From: Phoronis australis
Taxonomy: Eukaryota; Phoronida; Phoronidae
Reading direction: 5' to 3'
Assembly: GCA_002633005.1 (NCBI GenBank)
Contig: NMRA01000236.1
Coordinates: forward strand, 91,907 to 155,906
DNA: 64,000 nt
The notes under the pieces are model-generated. The model made no database searches, had not been told where the DNA came from, and worked only from the letters and a program-made list of their open reading frames with translations. Position numbers and translations under genes: made by a program. Below, in pieces: positions 48,601 to 60,013 of this stretch. Position 1 is the first letter of the stretch. Each line of letters opens with the position of its first letter.

Positions 48601-50755
48601 TAGCATCAAGTCTGCTTTCAAATTATAATGACCTGTCATTTCTCAACCATCCCAGAAATCACATCTAATCTAAGTAAGGAACAAGATGCGACCAGCTTTA
48701 TAAGTGACCTAACTACTTCACCAGTGGCGTGCTTATTACAGCTTCAAATACGAAAATTGTCACTTTTTCAATTGTTTGCCTTAGTTTTGTGTCATTTTTA
48801 GTATGTTTGTTTTCCAGATAAGAATCCTCGTGTACCTAGTAATGGGGCCTTCTCACCCACTCCAAGTCCAAGAAGATCTTCCACACCAAATTTCAAAAAG
48901 TCACCTAAAATAGAGTAAGATCCTTTACAAAGTTCCTTTCATGGTTATGCAGCTGAAGACTGCTTGCTAGTCATGTGTGTTAAACTTGCAGTCAGATACT
49001 TAAAGGGCCATGCCACAGGAGAACTCATGAAAAATACCTTTTGAACAATTCAAGACAAAAGTACTTGTCTCTTAAAGTGAGTTTGTTGTTATGCAGCACT
49101 TGGTGCTCTGAAAAGCAAAATTCATTTGAGCTACTTTGCATTTCCCAATTGGCAATTGTGAATACTGTTTGCCATTTGGAATTACAATAATTATAGGCAC
49201 TTGCCACAGAGCCTGGACGTTTGTTTGGGGATGAGTGAACAGAGATTGGTGTCTGATAGTGGCTTGTTTCTGGTAACGTATTCTTTCCGCCCATTTTAGA
49301 CACTCCAGACTATAAAAACTAAATGTGTCATTGAAAAATGAACTCTTGCATTGTTTGAATGACAAAAATTGGTTTACTACAACTGAAGAAAAGAGAAATA
49401 TGCTCATTGCAACTGGTCTTCCTATGGATGTGGCCCTTTTGTAGCCTGCTAAATCAAATTCCCTTAGGATATTTAGGAAACCGTAAACTGTTTTACCCAG
49501 TTATACCTCGCATCTTTTACCTTTCTCTAACGGTGAATTAAATTGTCTGCCATCTTGTACTCTCTGATTTTGACCTTGTGACATCATATTATAAGTAGTA
49601 GTGACCCGGAGGCCAACCAGTGAGCCAAATGAATGCTTTAGTTCACGAATTTATCACTAGATAAAAAATGTAAATGGCGGAGTGACAAGTAATTAGTGAA
49701 ACGACGAATCTTTGAGTGAATAAGTTCTTTTGAAGGGCTAGATTTCCAAGGAGTTATATTCGCTTTATTATTTTACTGATAAATGTTCTCATTTGTAATT
49801 TCAACGTGTGCAGATTAATATTTGACGTGCAATATGAGTGTAATGCATATGACACTAAATTTTACACTTTCAATGTATGGAGATTTAACCCTGTTTAAGG
49901 GTTAGTTTAATGACTATATAGTCATGTGATCTCTTTTTTCTATATTCATAAAGACTGTTCTTGACATGCATGCCCGCAGACCTTTGCATTGTCAGAGTGG
50001 CAACGTTTCCAGTGTTTATTACTGTCCATATTTTGCTGCATGTCTAACTACCATCAGTCAACTCCTATGGCAACATTTGAAGTTTTGTTACCCAATGCAT
50101 TAGCGAGCTTAAACCAGACTATTACTAACCCATCCTATTTGATTCACAAAGTGACGTGTGGCTTAGCCACTAATGCATCGATTTTAAAAATTTGAAGATG
50201 GCTAGTATTTGCTTTTCAGTTTTAAAAACAATGATGTTGGACGTATGTTTTACTTATTGTTTGTTTTTTGACTTTGAAACTAGTACGCTAAACTGGCGGA
50301 TTTTTTTATGACTGTAATTATCTCCATCAATAAATATTCGGCCAAACCCATGAACAGCGACTAGCTCACTTCAATCTGTGATGGCACCATCAAGCTGAGG
50401 AATTCGCTGTATACTCTGGAGTGAACAGTGCACGCTTTCTCATTCACTTGCATGCAAATCCTGTTAGTGTAAGATTTACCTAGTGACGTCATAGCCTTTG
50501 CTTGGCTGTGCTTTCTGATGGGAATTTCTTTCAACAAGATTAATGAGGCCAGTATTCAGCCCCATAATCCCGTCAAAGGGCCCTGTACATTTTTGCAAGT
50601 AAATTAAAAAATAAGTTCATAGTGATTTGACTAATTACCTGACTCTTTAATCTTTCAGTTTGTCTTTTAAAGTGAATACCTCCAAAAAGCCTAATCCCAA
50701 GCAAAGTTCATCTCGCAAGTCTCCTCCTGGAGGCAGTGCCAAGTTTAGTGAGTAG
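41807..50755 (+). CDS. J-domain protein with two C2HC zinc fingers
   Basis: Eight exons join in phase to 531 aa: 41807-42607, 43418-43535, 44016-44089, 44668-44803, 45849-46024, 47574-47670, 48818-48914, 50659-50755 (TAG 50753-50755). Start: first ATG of the frame, with A at -3. Seen: an N-terminal J domain (about 9-75; DYYKILGV, HPD at 37-39), a long Ser/Lys-rich low-complexity linker, two fingers C319-x2-C322-x11-H334-x3-C338 and C381-x2-C384-x11-H396-x3-C400, and a basic Ser/Pro-rich tail (SPTPSPRRSS, SSRKSPP). J domains stimulate Hsp70 ATPase; C2HC fingers of this spacing resemble the ZC2HC1 family. No signal peptide, so cytosol or nucleus is expected. I do not recognise a named vertebrate orthologue; client and function are unknown. 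Confidence 0.88.
44016..44089 (+). CDS. First half of zinc finger 1 in the J/C2HC gene
   Basis: Encodes SNYDGSGGKFPCRFCARHF then ALLDL and ends in phase 0 at GTAAGC. The His and last Cys of the finger come from the next exon (NHHELNC), whose acceptor has only a weak pyrimidine tract. The join gives exactly the spacing of finger 2, which supports it. Confidence 0.83.
45436..45615. mobile_element. 180-bp inverted-repeat (MITE-like) element
   Basis: The left arm ACCTTATTCAAGCAGTCTCC...AAAGAGCCTCTTTAGGTT...TAATGCAT and the right arm are imperfect inverted copies of about 60 bases. It lies in an intron of the J/C2HC gene. Target duplication not clear. Confidence 0.72.
45716..45831. mobile_element. 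MITE-like inverted-repeat element, copy 3
   Basis: The ends are AATAGTCACGTTCAGGG and complement TAATAGTCACATACGGGG; inner arms ATTTTGTGAACCAGTTT and GCTGGTTCTCAAAAT. Its right end is about 15 bases before the acceptor of exon 45849, so the element may contribute to the branch/pyrimidine region. Confidence 0.75.
45849..46024 (+). CDS. Zinc finger 2 exon of the J/C2HC gene
   Basis: Encodes LVQCQFCGLRVNKADASVHI then PQCKRVHGHFNTF and a Pro/Thr-rich stretch to KGSCSPE, ending in phase 0 at GTAGGA. All four zinc ligands lie in this one exon. Confidence 0.88.
46391..46450. repeat. GC-rich hairpin in an AT-rich intron
   Basis: GGCCGGGCCAGT and its complement ACTGGCCCGGCC flank a loop of about 25 bases. 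Base composition differs sharply from the surrounding intron. Confidence 0.75.
47936..48078. repeat. 73-bp tandem duplication
   Basis: Two near-identical copies of GGCCAAATATGTACAGCAAA...CACACGTGTGACTTTCACGC in the intron after the exon ending at 47670. Confidence 0.88.
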
Positions 50756-51142
50756 CATTGGGCGTTAACTCTCAAGGTCTTTGTGTTGTGCCATGATAGG
50801 GAATTCATGGTCAAATTAATAGTAGATGAACTGATCTGTAACTCCTGTTAAACAGACTTGTGGAAATGACATCTTTATCATCAAGTTTACATAACTGTTA
50901 AATGTTTTCTCTGGAGTTTTCATACACAAGTATGTCACGTATTTTATTGTTTTTGTAATTGGAAATACTTCTAAGAATTCCAATGCCTTAAATGCAGATT
51001 TTGGTTTTGTTATCTTTTAATGTTTTACATAATTTTACTTATTTAAATGTATTTTATGATTAAAATAAATAATTGTTACATAAACAATGGTTATTTTCAT
51101 TCTTGCCATTACTCATCTTTTTGTCAAGTGGAAATTGTGTTC

Positions 51143-51148
51143 AATAAA
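51143..51148 (+). promoter_or_regulatory. Candidate polyadenylation signal of the J/C2HC gene
   Basis: AATAAA followed after about 18 bases by TTGTGTTTTGTCT, a good GT-rich downstream element. A weaker-context AATAAA is at 51064-51069. The 3' UTR would be about 0.4 kb. Confidence 0.6.
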
Positions 51149-51654
51149 CTCTGGTGCTGATATAAATTGTGTTTTGTCTCTATGGCCCTATTAACCAGTA
51201 ATAACTCCAGTAACAGTCAGACACATACATGGGTCAACTTTCAAGTTAAAAAATCCATTCTCTGTGATGCTAATGTTTCAATTACCCTGGAACAATATAC
51301 AATTTTCTGTCCTCACCATGAATAAAGCCAATCATTTAAACGCCAGTTGGGCATTGTATATGAAATGACATTCTTCAACATTCATTTCATTCTGTGCTGA
51401 ATGTTGAGTAATCTTAAAAAATTGACAAAACAAATGTGCAATGCAGTAGCTATAAACGCCATCACTTTTATTTCAGTTAGGTTTAGAAGGTTTAGAACTT
51501 TTTACAGCAGCTACATGTCCCGTCGAGGAAATCTTTGATTCAACCATTTACGGATATAAAGTGAACATCGCTTTGTTCGTAACAGGGATGAGAAGTTCTG
51601 TCTGGATTTGAAAAACATTGACAGGCGCCATTGCAACTTGATGCCTGTTCGGCG

Positions 51655-51830
51655 CATAAAATGACCGCCTGTGCATGGACGGCGCAGTACTGAAAAAAGT
51701 GGGGGGCTATATCCCCCCAGCTCCCCTGTGGTGCAGCGCCCGCTGACCATGGGCAGCGTAGCACTGAAAAATGTGGTGAGGCTATAGCCCCCCAGCCCCC
51801 TATGGTGCGCCGCCCATGCTGTGACAAGCC
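51655..51830. repeat. GC-rich 75-bp tandem pair with GGGGGGCTAT foldbacks
   Basis: Two diverged copies starting CATGGACGGCGCAGTACTGA and CATGGGCAGCGTAGCACTGA, each with a GGGGGCTAT...CCCCCC foldback. It is followed directly by the GACAAGCCAACGTGTA repeat. Confidence 0.7.
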
Positions 51831-53034
51831 AACGTGTAAAGGCTGTTCATAAACAATATAACAAACCGCTAGCTCTTTCGAAGTCCAGGTAGGACATGTA
51901 ATTTGACAACGGAAAAATTTTGTGACAAATTTCGTAACGGTAAATCGTCTTGTAAATTTTTTTCGACTTGGCCTGTTCTTCGCGAAAACTCATCCGTAGA
52001 CTGATTTTTAGCCATAAGCAAAAACCAATAGGCCCCTGGCAGTGGTAACTTAATGTTAACTTAAAGCGTTTTCCTAGATTATAAAAGAATGTTGTTACAG
52101 GACTTCGTATCATTTTTACTTCGTCTGATCTACCTGTACTTATCATTGTGTACACCCGCTATTTTTCTAGGACTATACCATTGGTAGAAAAGTATTGTAA
52201 ATCTGTGTTCCAAGTATTAGATTACCCATGGAAATACTAAATAACATGTCAACTATTGATAGAAATGTTCTTATGAACGTTTTGCTTTATTTACTTGAGC
52301 AAATGTCTGTTTGTTGAAGCAGCCAGCATGTCGCTCCCTAAGCTGAAAATATTTGCCTATTAGCTGCATAGACTCTTACATTACATCTGGTTAGTGGCAA
52401 AACTGCGTGATACACCAGGCCATATACAATAAAAACGTTGCATTACAGTTTAATGTATTGCATTATCCATTTTACTTTGACACAGTCAGCTTATATTGAC
52501 ATTTGATAAGGCCTGCTTATTTATGTACATTAAAAAGGTTATACACGAGCCTATTCCACAAGTACAGTTAGACAAAGATCTACAAAATATAGAATTGAAG
52601 TCGGTGACAGTACATGTATATGTTTTCTGAAAGTTGAAATTCCGCTGAGTAAGATTTTGGACTTTAATTAGGCCAGTGACATTGCTTTTTAGGAAAATTT
52701 AGCGAAAAAGGAAGGAACATTCATAGCAAAACAACAGGATAAATATCATGCCCAATTCCATATGATATAAATGTTTAGATCCAATTTTAAGTGTCGGAAC
52801 ACGGCGCATTCGTAACGGAACTAGGCTCTCCCGCGACCGGTCTCAGGCGACCGGCAGTGGCGCTGCGCATTACGACTCCGTTACCGTCGTCTGCTCCTCT
52901 GTGCAATGACGAAAATTTACATCATTTTAAAAAAAAAAATGGAACCTGAGTGACGATGAAAAAACAGTAGCTGCTGGTAAGATGTCAATTTTAATCGAAG
53001 CCTTAGTGAATCACTCAGAAACTCATAAGTCTCT

Positions 53035-53165
53035 CTTTGTCAAACCCCCCTCCCGACCTCCCCCCATTCGGTGCTACATGCGCATCTACGATCGGGGTTT
53101 GCGCAAATGCATACAGCCAGACAAAATGTTGGGGCCCCCCTTGTGATATCCTAGATTCGCCACTG
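53035..53165 (-). mobile_element. Possible hAT-type transposon end
   Basis: On the minus strand the sequence starts CAGTGGCGAATCTAGGATAT, typical of animal hAT-type termini, then runs into GGGGGGCCCC and C-rich sequence. The other end is not evident. Confidence 0.4.
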
Positions 53166-53711
53166 AGTCTAGTTAGTAAACAGTACACTTCATTACTTGA
53201 TAAACAATTCCACATAACTCTATCGAAATTTTGATGTTTGAGTCACAAGTTAAAGATCGAACTGGGTAGACATGTTAATTTACCCCAATGACTCTCGTAT
53301 ATGTCAAATGTATGATTGAAATGAAATAGAAGATGATAAACAATTTCTTGTTAAAATGCCCATTTTACTTGGATTTAAGAATTATGTACAGCATTTATCC
53401 CGAAAATCATCCTTCAGATCCCATTATGTTCATTAAGCTCATGACTACAAGTGATGTAAAAAGCGTTAAAAATATCTGTAGATCTCTGTTGTATGCTCAG
53501 AAGAGGTGTGATTCTGATGACTTACAGGTAGAGCCTTGATTGACATTGTATTTGTATATTAACCGGTGGCCTTTGTACTGTTGAATAAAATAAGTAGTTC
53601 CGTCGGAAAGTAGTAATGAAATCAATTATGGAAACCCCTTGAGTGCATGTAAAACAGCGACATATAACTGTTGTGGAAATTCCTTGAGAAGTAGAAGACA
53701 GCTCGCAATGT

Positions 53712-56700
53712 CTACATGTTGTTCACTTCCATGGCTGGGTTATCGATGCCGCCCTCCTCTCCCTCGTGAAGATAAGCCAGTTCGATGTCTTTGCTCTTCC
53801 GATCCTTTTTCACGTATTCTTCGTCGTCAGAGAGGTTGTATGAAGCGGTAGAATCGGGATATTCTACGCAATAAAGAAATCGCCAACTAGTGTGTTGCAG
53901 TAGTCGGTATTTTAATAACGATTGTTGGTGTGAAAAGTAACAAAAAAAAAACAAGAATTTCATGGAATTTTTTTTGAAACATTGAGTATTTTTTAGTTTT
54001 TATGTTATTTTTGTAAGAACCAATTATTTTCTTGGAATATAAAGCATTAGAAGCCGTATTTTCTCTATAAAACTTTTCAAGTCACCCGCCAAAGACTATA
54101 TGTACAAAAAACTTATCAACTCGTAAAGTTTAGAAATGTTTTAATTCTTGTTGGAACCGCGATTAAGACTTGAAAACCACATTCAACCGATTGTTACATG
54201 TCATACCTTGAAACGAATTATGATCTTTGATCCATAAACACACACAAAAACAAAGCTGCGTGTCCCTGAATTCTCTAACAATAATCGCAGGAAATTTAAT
54301 CGATATCCTCAGAAATTTATGAAACATCCGTAACAGTAAATGGCAACGACCACAACGTGCTTGAAGAAAAACTTCAAAACTTTGTGGAAACTCACGAAAA
54401 CAAGGAATCGGCAACTTTAAAATATCCAAAAAGCCTAAGCAATGATCTTGAGAGCTATCTACCCCTCTTCCTTTACCATTCGACTAGAAAAGATAGTGTG
54501 CATACTCCCATTTCTTGTTACTTACTTTTAAACTGGTGAACGACACACTCCGTTATCAAATAGATGAGCACAATGAATGCCAAGTATCCGAACCAAAGGC
54601 CCCATAACAGTCTGCCTGCGTCTCCTATGAACACTCCCAGAGAGATGTTGATTAATGATAGAACCAGAGCTATTCTGCCGGAGTTTTTGTGCCACCACCG
54701 CCAACAGGTGGTCCTGGCGTCGTTTTCGCCCTCCCGGACTAATCTACAGGCCCCACTGCAAAGTATATCAGTATTGGAAAGATTTTGCAGCATTCACATT
54801 GCATGCATGAGCGAGAAATCCATCTGAGTTTCATCGCGTGATTTCTTGTATGTGGATATTTTGTAAAGAACATAGGTTATGTAGTTATAAGCCCATCGAT
54901 GACAAGTATTTCGCAGTAAATAATTCGGTGAAAGCCCATAATTGTATGTTAAATCCCAAAGTACTGAACGTGTTTTGCTTGCATTGTTGAAAATAAGAAA
55001 GATCAAACAATTTCGCTGTACTCACATCACCAAATTTTCATAACCTTTTAGCTAGAACACCTATAAATGGATTATGTTCGTGAACAGGATACCACTAAGA
55101 CGGGGATTTAACGGAGGTAAGCGGCAGGTGTCGAGTGTTGTACTTACGGTATGCCGTTTAGGAACTGCTGCAACCCAATCACCATGACAATCAATCCCAG
55201 AATGCCGTGGACAGACCTGAAGTGGTGGAACTGCACAAGGCAGACGGCGCAGCCGAAGCCGACTAATGCCACTAGGTAACCAAATATCTGAAGGAGAAAA
55301 TTGGTCACTAGTAACTAAATTCAAATACAGTCACAAGTCACGTGGTCTCGAGCAATGCATAACTGTCATTTCTCTTCAAGCTCAGAAACCTCTTTTCTTC
55401 GAGGCAGGGAACACGGGTCTGTTTCATGAAAGTGCCTTAAGACCACGGAAATTTCATTTTACGCTCCCAACTTCACAACTGCTAAAAAAGGTTTAGCGAA
55501 GTAATTATGAGCGGAACACAGTGTAGAAATAATTTTTAGAAATTATCTCAGCAAATTGCGTATACATTCTTAGGAACTTCGGAAATTTGCTCATATGAAA
55601 GTTAGTTATTTTTCTAAAACTGTCGTGCGGAACCTACGACTAAATTTCTGACTTTTGTTCATGAAACTGATCACAAGTTCAAGGCCATCTTTATAGCGGC
55701 AAGTGATCTAAGTCAAAAGTTCTGGCCATTTGGCGCCAAAACAAACTTGTTTTCTGCGAACATTGTATGTAGGAATAGGTTGTCCGAATTATCTAAATGC
55801 AGCAACAAGTTCAAACTATGAACTAAAATGAACCTGGAATGTGAGGTGAATGGGTACTCTGATGACACTTTTCTTGGTTCCGTAGCGAGCCGTGAATCCT
55901 CCCCATTGAATGAAGAAACCCCAGCCTAGTGTCATCATCGTTCCATGCAGCATAATCAGGCTAAAGAAGCTCTGCTTGCACGGCGAAGTCGGTGAGTTGT
56001 TAGCGTCGTCACCAGTGCCATCCAGATGCCATAGATCGTTGTAACTAGAAGACAATGTTTTTAATTCTAGAAATTTCTCCTACGATGGCAAACGACAAGA
56101 ACACTGGTCTGTCTCAGTAAAATGTCGCAACTTTAAGACGTTTTACATTTTGTCTGAACGGAGACTTACGCCAAAACATACGAATGATCGTAAATCTCCG
56201 TTTAGACTTGTAAAACAGGTGTTAAGTTACGACATTTTAGTGAAACAGACCTCAGTATACTATAACGTCAAGCAAGTGTCACCGGTTTCATGTTCCTATT
56301 GTTAAGCAAGTGCCTCTGGGCGTAGATACGTTTAAGTTGTACGACCGGATAAGAATAGATGGATCGTACTACCGCGCGTCACGTTGATATTGTGGAAGTG
56401 CGGATTACTCTTGATGTTTTACGTGAAACCACACCAAGTCGTGGTCTCTTTTCAGGCAATTGGGCTTGAATCCAGTATTTTTATAGTTATATTTATCAAG
56501 GAAACCTTCGACGTCATCAGCAAAGTCAATATTCACCGTGGTACTAAACTACCCGTTTTACTGCAACAAAAAGACAAATACGAACAAACAAGGTCTCCGA
56601 CAATTTCATGTAATTCCAGACTTGCTTTTTGAAACAATACCATGACGTGTATTACCAAAGTACATGTCTAATTCTGCTACAACGCAACGCTAACGTACCT

Positions 56701-59700
56701 TTTTACACCATCGTATCCACCAAAAATAAACACGCCGTCTTTCCCAGTCGCAGCAGACGACGAGAATCGCGCAGATGGCGCTTTCCCCGCAACTTTACGA
56801 ATACTCCAAGACTTTGCGAGTACATCCAAAATGCCCACCTCATCAAGGGCTGGCTTATCATTCTGAAATTATGTTTCAAATGACATTCATAATTCTTTCC
56901 TTTTCCGGCAGTTTCAGTTAGATATTCGTTGCCAATAAGTCTACAAAGTATTTCAACCAGCGATAATAGCAGAGCTCACATTGACTGTAAATATGTGTAT
57001 ATTTTTCGTCTCATAATTTAAAGAAATTGGAGTGTTTCACACGAACACGAGTTGAGTAGAAAATTACACACGCCCACAAACACACACGCACACACACATT
57101 CATGCATACCTACATACATTCATTCATATATACATACACACATACATACATACATACATACATACATACATACATACATACGTACATACATACATACATA
57201 CATACGTACATACATACGTACATGTATTTGTATCAAACCTCTAGGATAGGAATTCCTCATTGAACTCATGCATGTATGAATTGTGTTCATATTCTATTGC
57301 TATAAGAAAGCCTTTCGCGCCAATAGTCTGCATAACCGATGAAGAGCCGCACCCGTTAAGGCTCAAAAGCCAGAGATTTTTAAATAATTACTTCTACCTG
57401 ATTTTAAAGGGTTTACCAATTTCTACATTGTCCATTGTCTCAATGAGACTCGGAGAGGAATTTAGATGATATAGTTACATTTTTAGTAGTTTTCTCTCTA
57501 GTTGTGCATAAGAACATTGCTTTGCACGAATTTGACGGAATTAAAATCAGGATTTAATTTACTAAGTCCAAAAAATTCTGCTTGAACTACATTTAATTGC
57601 AGACTGCTCACCAATAGAACTTGTGACGTTATTGCGTCACTACCATAGATAACTAGTTGCTTTTTGTTGTTGAATTCTGGCAACATGGCGATAGCCGGAT
57701 ACATTTTTGGCGAGAGGCAGTGTGGAAGTTGGGCCTGCCACATCTTATGTCGGCCATTGAAAATCCACGAGTCACCTGTGGGACAAGGTCCTGGGCTGGA
57801 AATAGAGATGATGCTATCAAACAGGTAAAAATAAATGGAAGTAATTTCAAATACTTTTACATTTTTGAATTTAAAATTGGAAGTTCAAAAATGACAGAAC
57901 TGCTCAATAGGCCTCTTGCGACATCACTGTTGCCACGAAGTATAATACTTCGACGCAGCTGGGCCAAGAAACTTAAATGAACAGGATAGAAACGTACAGC
58001 AATAACGGAGGATCTGTCCAAGCTTTTTAACAAGTGAATAGCACAAGAAGGACGTTTACACGAATCGGTTGGTATGTAGGACAACTAGGCCTAACTTACT
58101 TCATGCATCCTCCAAACACAAATAATTCGTCTGGGGCAATCATCACGCCACGAGCTCGTACCCGGTTATGAGGGTGGTCTGGGGAATAAGAACTTGGGTT
58201 GTCGAATTCTGAAAAAGAAGATACACTTTTGTTTATGCTTTAGCTTTGTGCTCACATGTAAAATAAATGTCAGACTGAACGAAAGATGCAGTATGAAAAA
58301 TCCACAGACGACAGAATCATAGATGTTCTTACGAACAAAACACTTACCTTTGAACCAGTTATTTGAGTTGACGTCGTAACTCAGGACACCCGAGTTCGCA
58401 TAAATATCGAGGAATTCGCGGCCACCAGACGTCCCTAGTGCCAAATACAATCTCGACTGCTTTTCGAAGATGCCACCAACAGCGTCAGCGCGTCCTTCTG
58501 TCGATAGTCCATAACCAGTAGAAAGTTCCTTCCAAGTTTCATTTCTAAATGTAAGGCATATTATTGGGAGCAGGCAATTTGGGGCCCTTTGTGCATTCAC
58601 ATGTAAATGATTTAGTATTCATTGCTTAACGTCCCAAGCCATCCTATATTCACAGCCTGCATGTATCTTCAGCGACAATTTTCATCGATAGACATAAAAG
58701 CGCCATAAACAAGCAAAATTAAACAGGTTTTCAATTCATAGGGACATCTGAGAGGTTTTCGAAAGATAGTTACTGTACATATCCACCATTGTTAACAGTA
58801 GGAACAATAGCGAGTTTTCGTTTGTCGATTTTGTTTTGGAAAACTTTCGTCCAACAAAGTTTTCATCAAGAATCACGTTTTCAAATCAGTCGACGTAACA
58901 CTGAGCGGACGAGCAGATTACCACGTTGTATTCTACGAAAAATTTATACTGTCAGTAACGCTGTTTTATTTCGACTGTGCCGTGGGTTTTGCGTCAATTT
59001 ATGCATAATGCTGCTTTAAATACTTCCTTTTTGATCATTTTTTACTTAAAACCTGCAACCTTAGTCCAAAACTATTAAACAACACAGTTATCTTCACTTG
59101 ATGTGTGAATACAAATTTCGAGACACCCTGTTTAAATTAATAAAAGCATTATCTCTCTAACACACTCTACTGTTATCTAACCAGATCATTCTCTTTCGCT
59201 ACTCACTCGAGATCAAAGCGCCACACGTCATTGTAGATAGTCTTGTTTCCTTCACCCATCACCACATAAAAGTAGCTGCCACTCTTCCCAAACACTGAGT
59301 TAAACCTCCTTCCCGGCGACGGCACGGTTTCAACCGCTCGCCATTTTTCTATCAACAAGAGTAATGCTATAGCAGTGGAGACATAGCTCTGGATACAAAG
59401 CTTACAGAAATTCTTTTTCTATAAACATTTTCAGTCGCCTAGTAAGCAATGGTCCATTTAGAGAATCATTTAGAGAATCCGTTTCATCTACTGAACACCG
59501 ACTGTCTTCAGTTGCCTGGCTTCCAAAATCAGAATGTGTCAGAAGAGGCTGTTGTAGAAAGGAGATAATAACTTAAACCTGCTGACTGTGTACGTTGATT
59601 CAGCATTTATTTCAACGCATTTCGTGAAATTGTGTCCTTATGAAGTATTACAACAGCTCTCAGTAGAAAGAGAAAGTGCAAAAAGGTACGCGAAATATTT

Positions 59701-60013
59701 CATTCCAATCAACGGCTCCATCCGTTGTATTGTCCAACATTTTTCCCATAATGAAAGTACACTACAGAGAGAACTTACTTGAACTCACGTCATATATCCA
59801 TGTGTCTCCATACAACATTTCCAACCCGGTGTCGTCTCCTAACCTCCCACCAAAAACGACAACTTTGTCACGGTCAGCGTCGTAGGTCATGGCAGCGTCT
59901 CGTCTTGGCATGGGACCATCAGTAGTATAATTTCCCTCTTGAACTAAGGTCCATTTGAGCTGTGCGACAGTTTCTGGGAGAAAGGCAAGCAGCAATATCC
60001 ATCTCAGCGCCAT
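53712..60013 (-). CDS. Kelch-repeat / cytochrome b561 transmembrane protein
   Basis: Ten exons join in phase to 587 aa: 60013-59779, 59348-59207, 58544-58348, 58208-58100, 57795-57612, 56862-56699, 56044-55834, 55287-55148, 54755-54526, 53863-53712. Seen: signal peptide MALRWILLLAFLPETVA; six kelch-like blades with VVVFGG, LFVFGG and VFIFGG and the following Trp (about 20-352), blade 6 (NDLWHLDG) probably closed by the N-terminal KWTLVQ strand; then five hydrophobic segments of a cytochrome b561 core with candidate haem ligands His377 (HGTMM), His410 (PIHLTFQ), His441 (SVHGILG) and His483 (WWHKNSG); and a charged tail of about 50 residues. b561 proteins carry electrons across membranes, often from ascorbate to ferric or radical acceptors. 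By inference the propeller is extracytoplasmic. No named orthologue is recognised. Confidence 0.9.
54526..54755 (-). CDS. Kelch-b561 exon 9: last b561 helices
   Basis: Encodes a short loop, WRWWHKNSGRIALVLSLINI with the fourth candidate haem His, and a final hydrophobic helix (GYLAFIVLIYLI). Ends in phase 1 at GTAAGT; the next exon gives the cytoplasmic tail ending EVNNM. Confidence 0.92.
55405..55690. repeat. Possible diverged foldback element
   Basis: Left end GGTCTGTTTCATGAAAG and right end TTTTGTTCATGAAACTG are partly complementary; the start is like that of the element at 56106. The middle is unique. Only tentative. Confidence 0.35.
55834..56044 (-). CDS. Kelch-b561 exon 7: kelch-to-membrane junction
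   Basis: One exon contains both the last kelch strand (SYNDLWHLDG) and the first membrane segment (SLIMLHGTMMTLGWGFF) with GGFTARY and the second haem His in PIHLTFQ. Having both domains in one exon rules out an accidental join of two neighbouring genes. Confidence 0.93.
56106..56251. mobile_element. 146-bp inverted-repeat (MITE-like) element
   Basis: Arms of about 60 bases: GGTCTGTCTCAGTAAAATGT at the left and, complementary, GGTCTGTTTCACTAAAATGT from the right, continuing through TCTGAACGGAGA and TCTCCGTTTAGA. It lies in the intron between exons 6 and 7 of the kelch-b561 gene. Confidence 0.8.
57106..57222. repeat. CATA/TACA microsatellite
   Basis: A tetranucleotide run of ACAT units with some ACGT and ATTC variants in an intron; reading it as protein gives a meaningless Tyr/Ile/His/Thr repeat. 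Confidence 0.95.

Larger units (their letters stand above)
50756..53711. other. Convergent intergenic region (J/C2HC and kelch-b561 genes)
   Basis: No coding exon is supported. Holds polyadenylation signals at 51064 and 51143, a dispersed repeat at 51818-51900, a GC-rich repeat at 51655-51830 and a transposon-end-like motif at 53150-53165. Confidence 0.55.

Noticed and set aside
57052-57249. 65-aa ORF rich in Tyr, Ile, His and Thr
   Set aside because: Translation of a tetranucleotide microsatellite.
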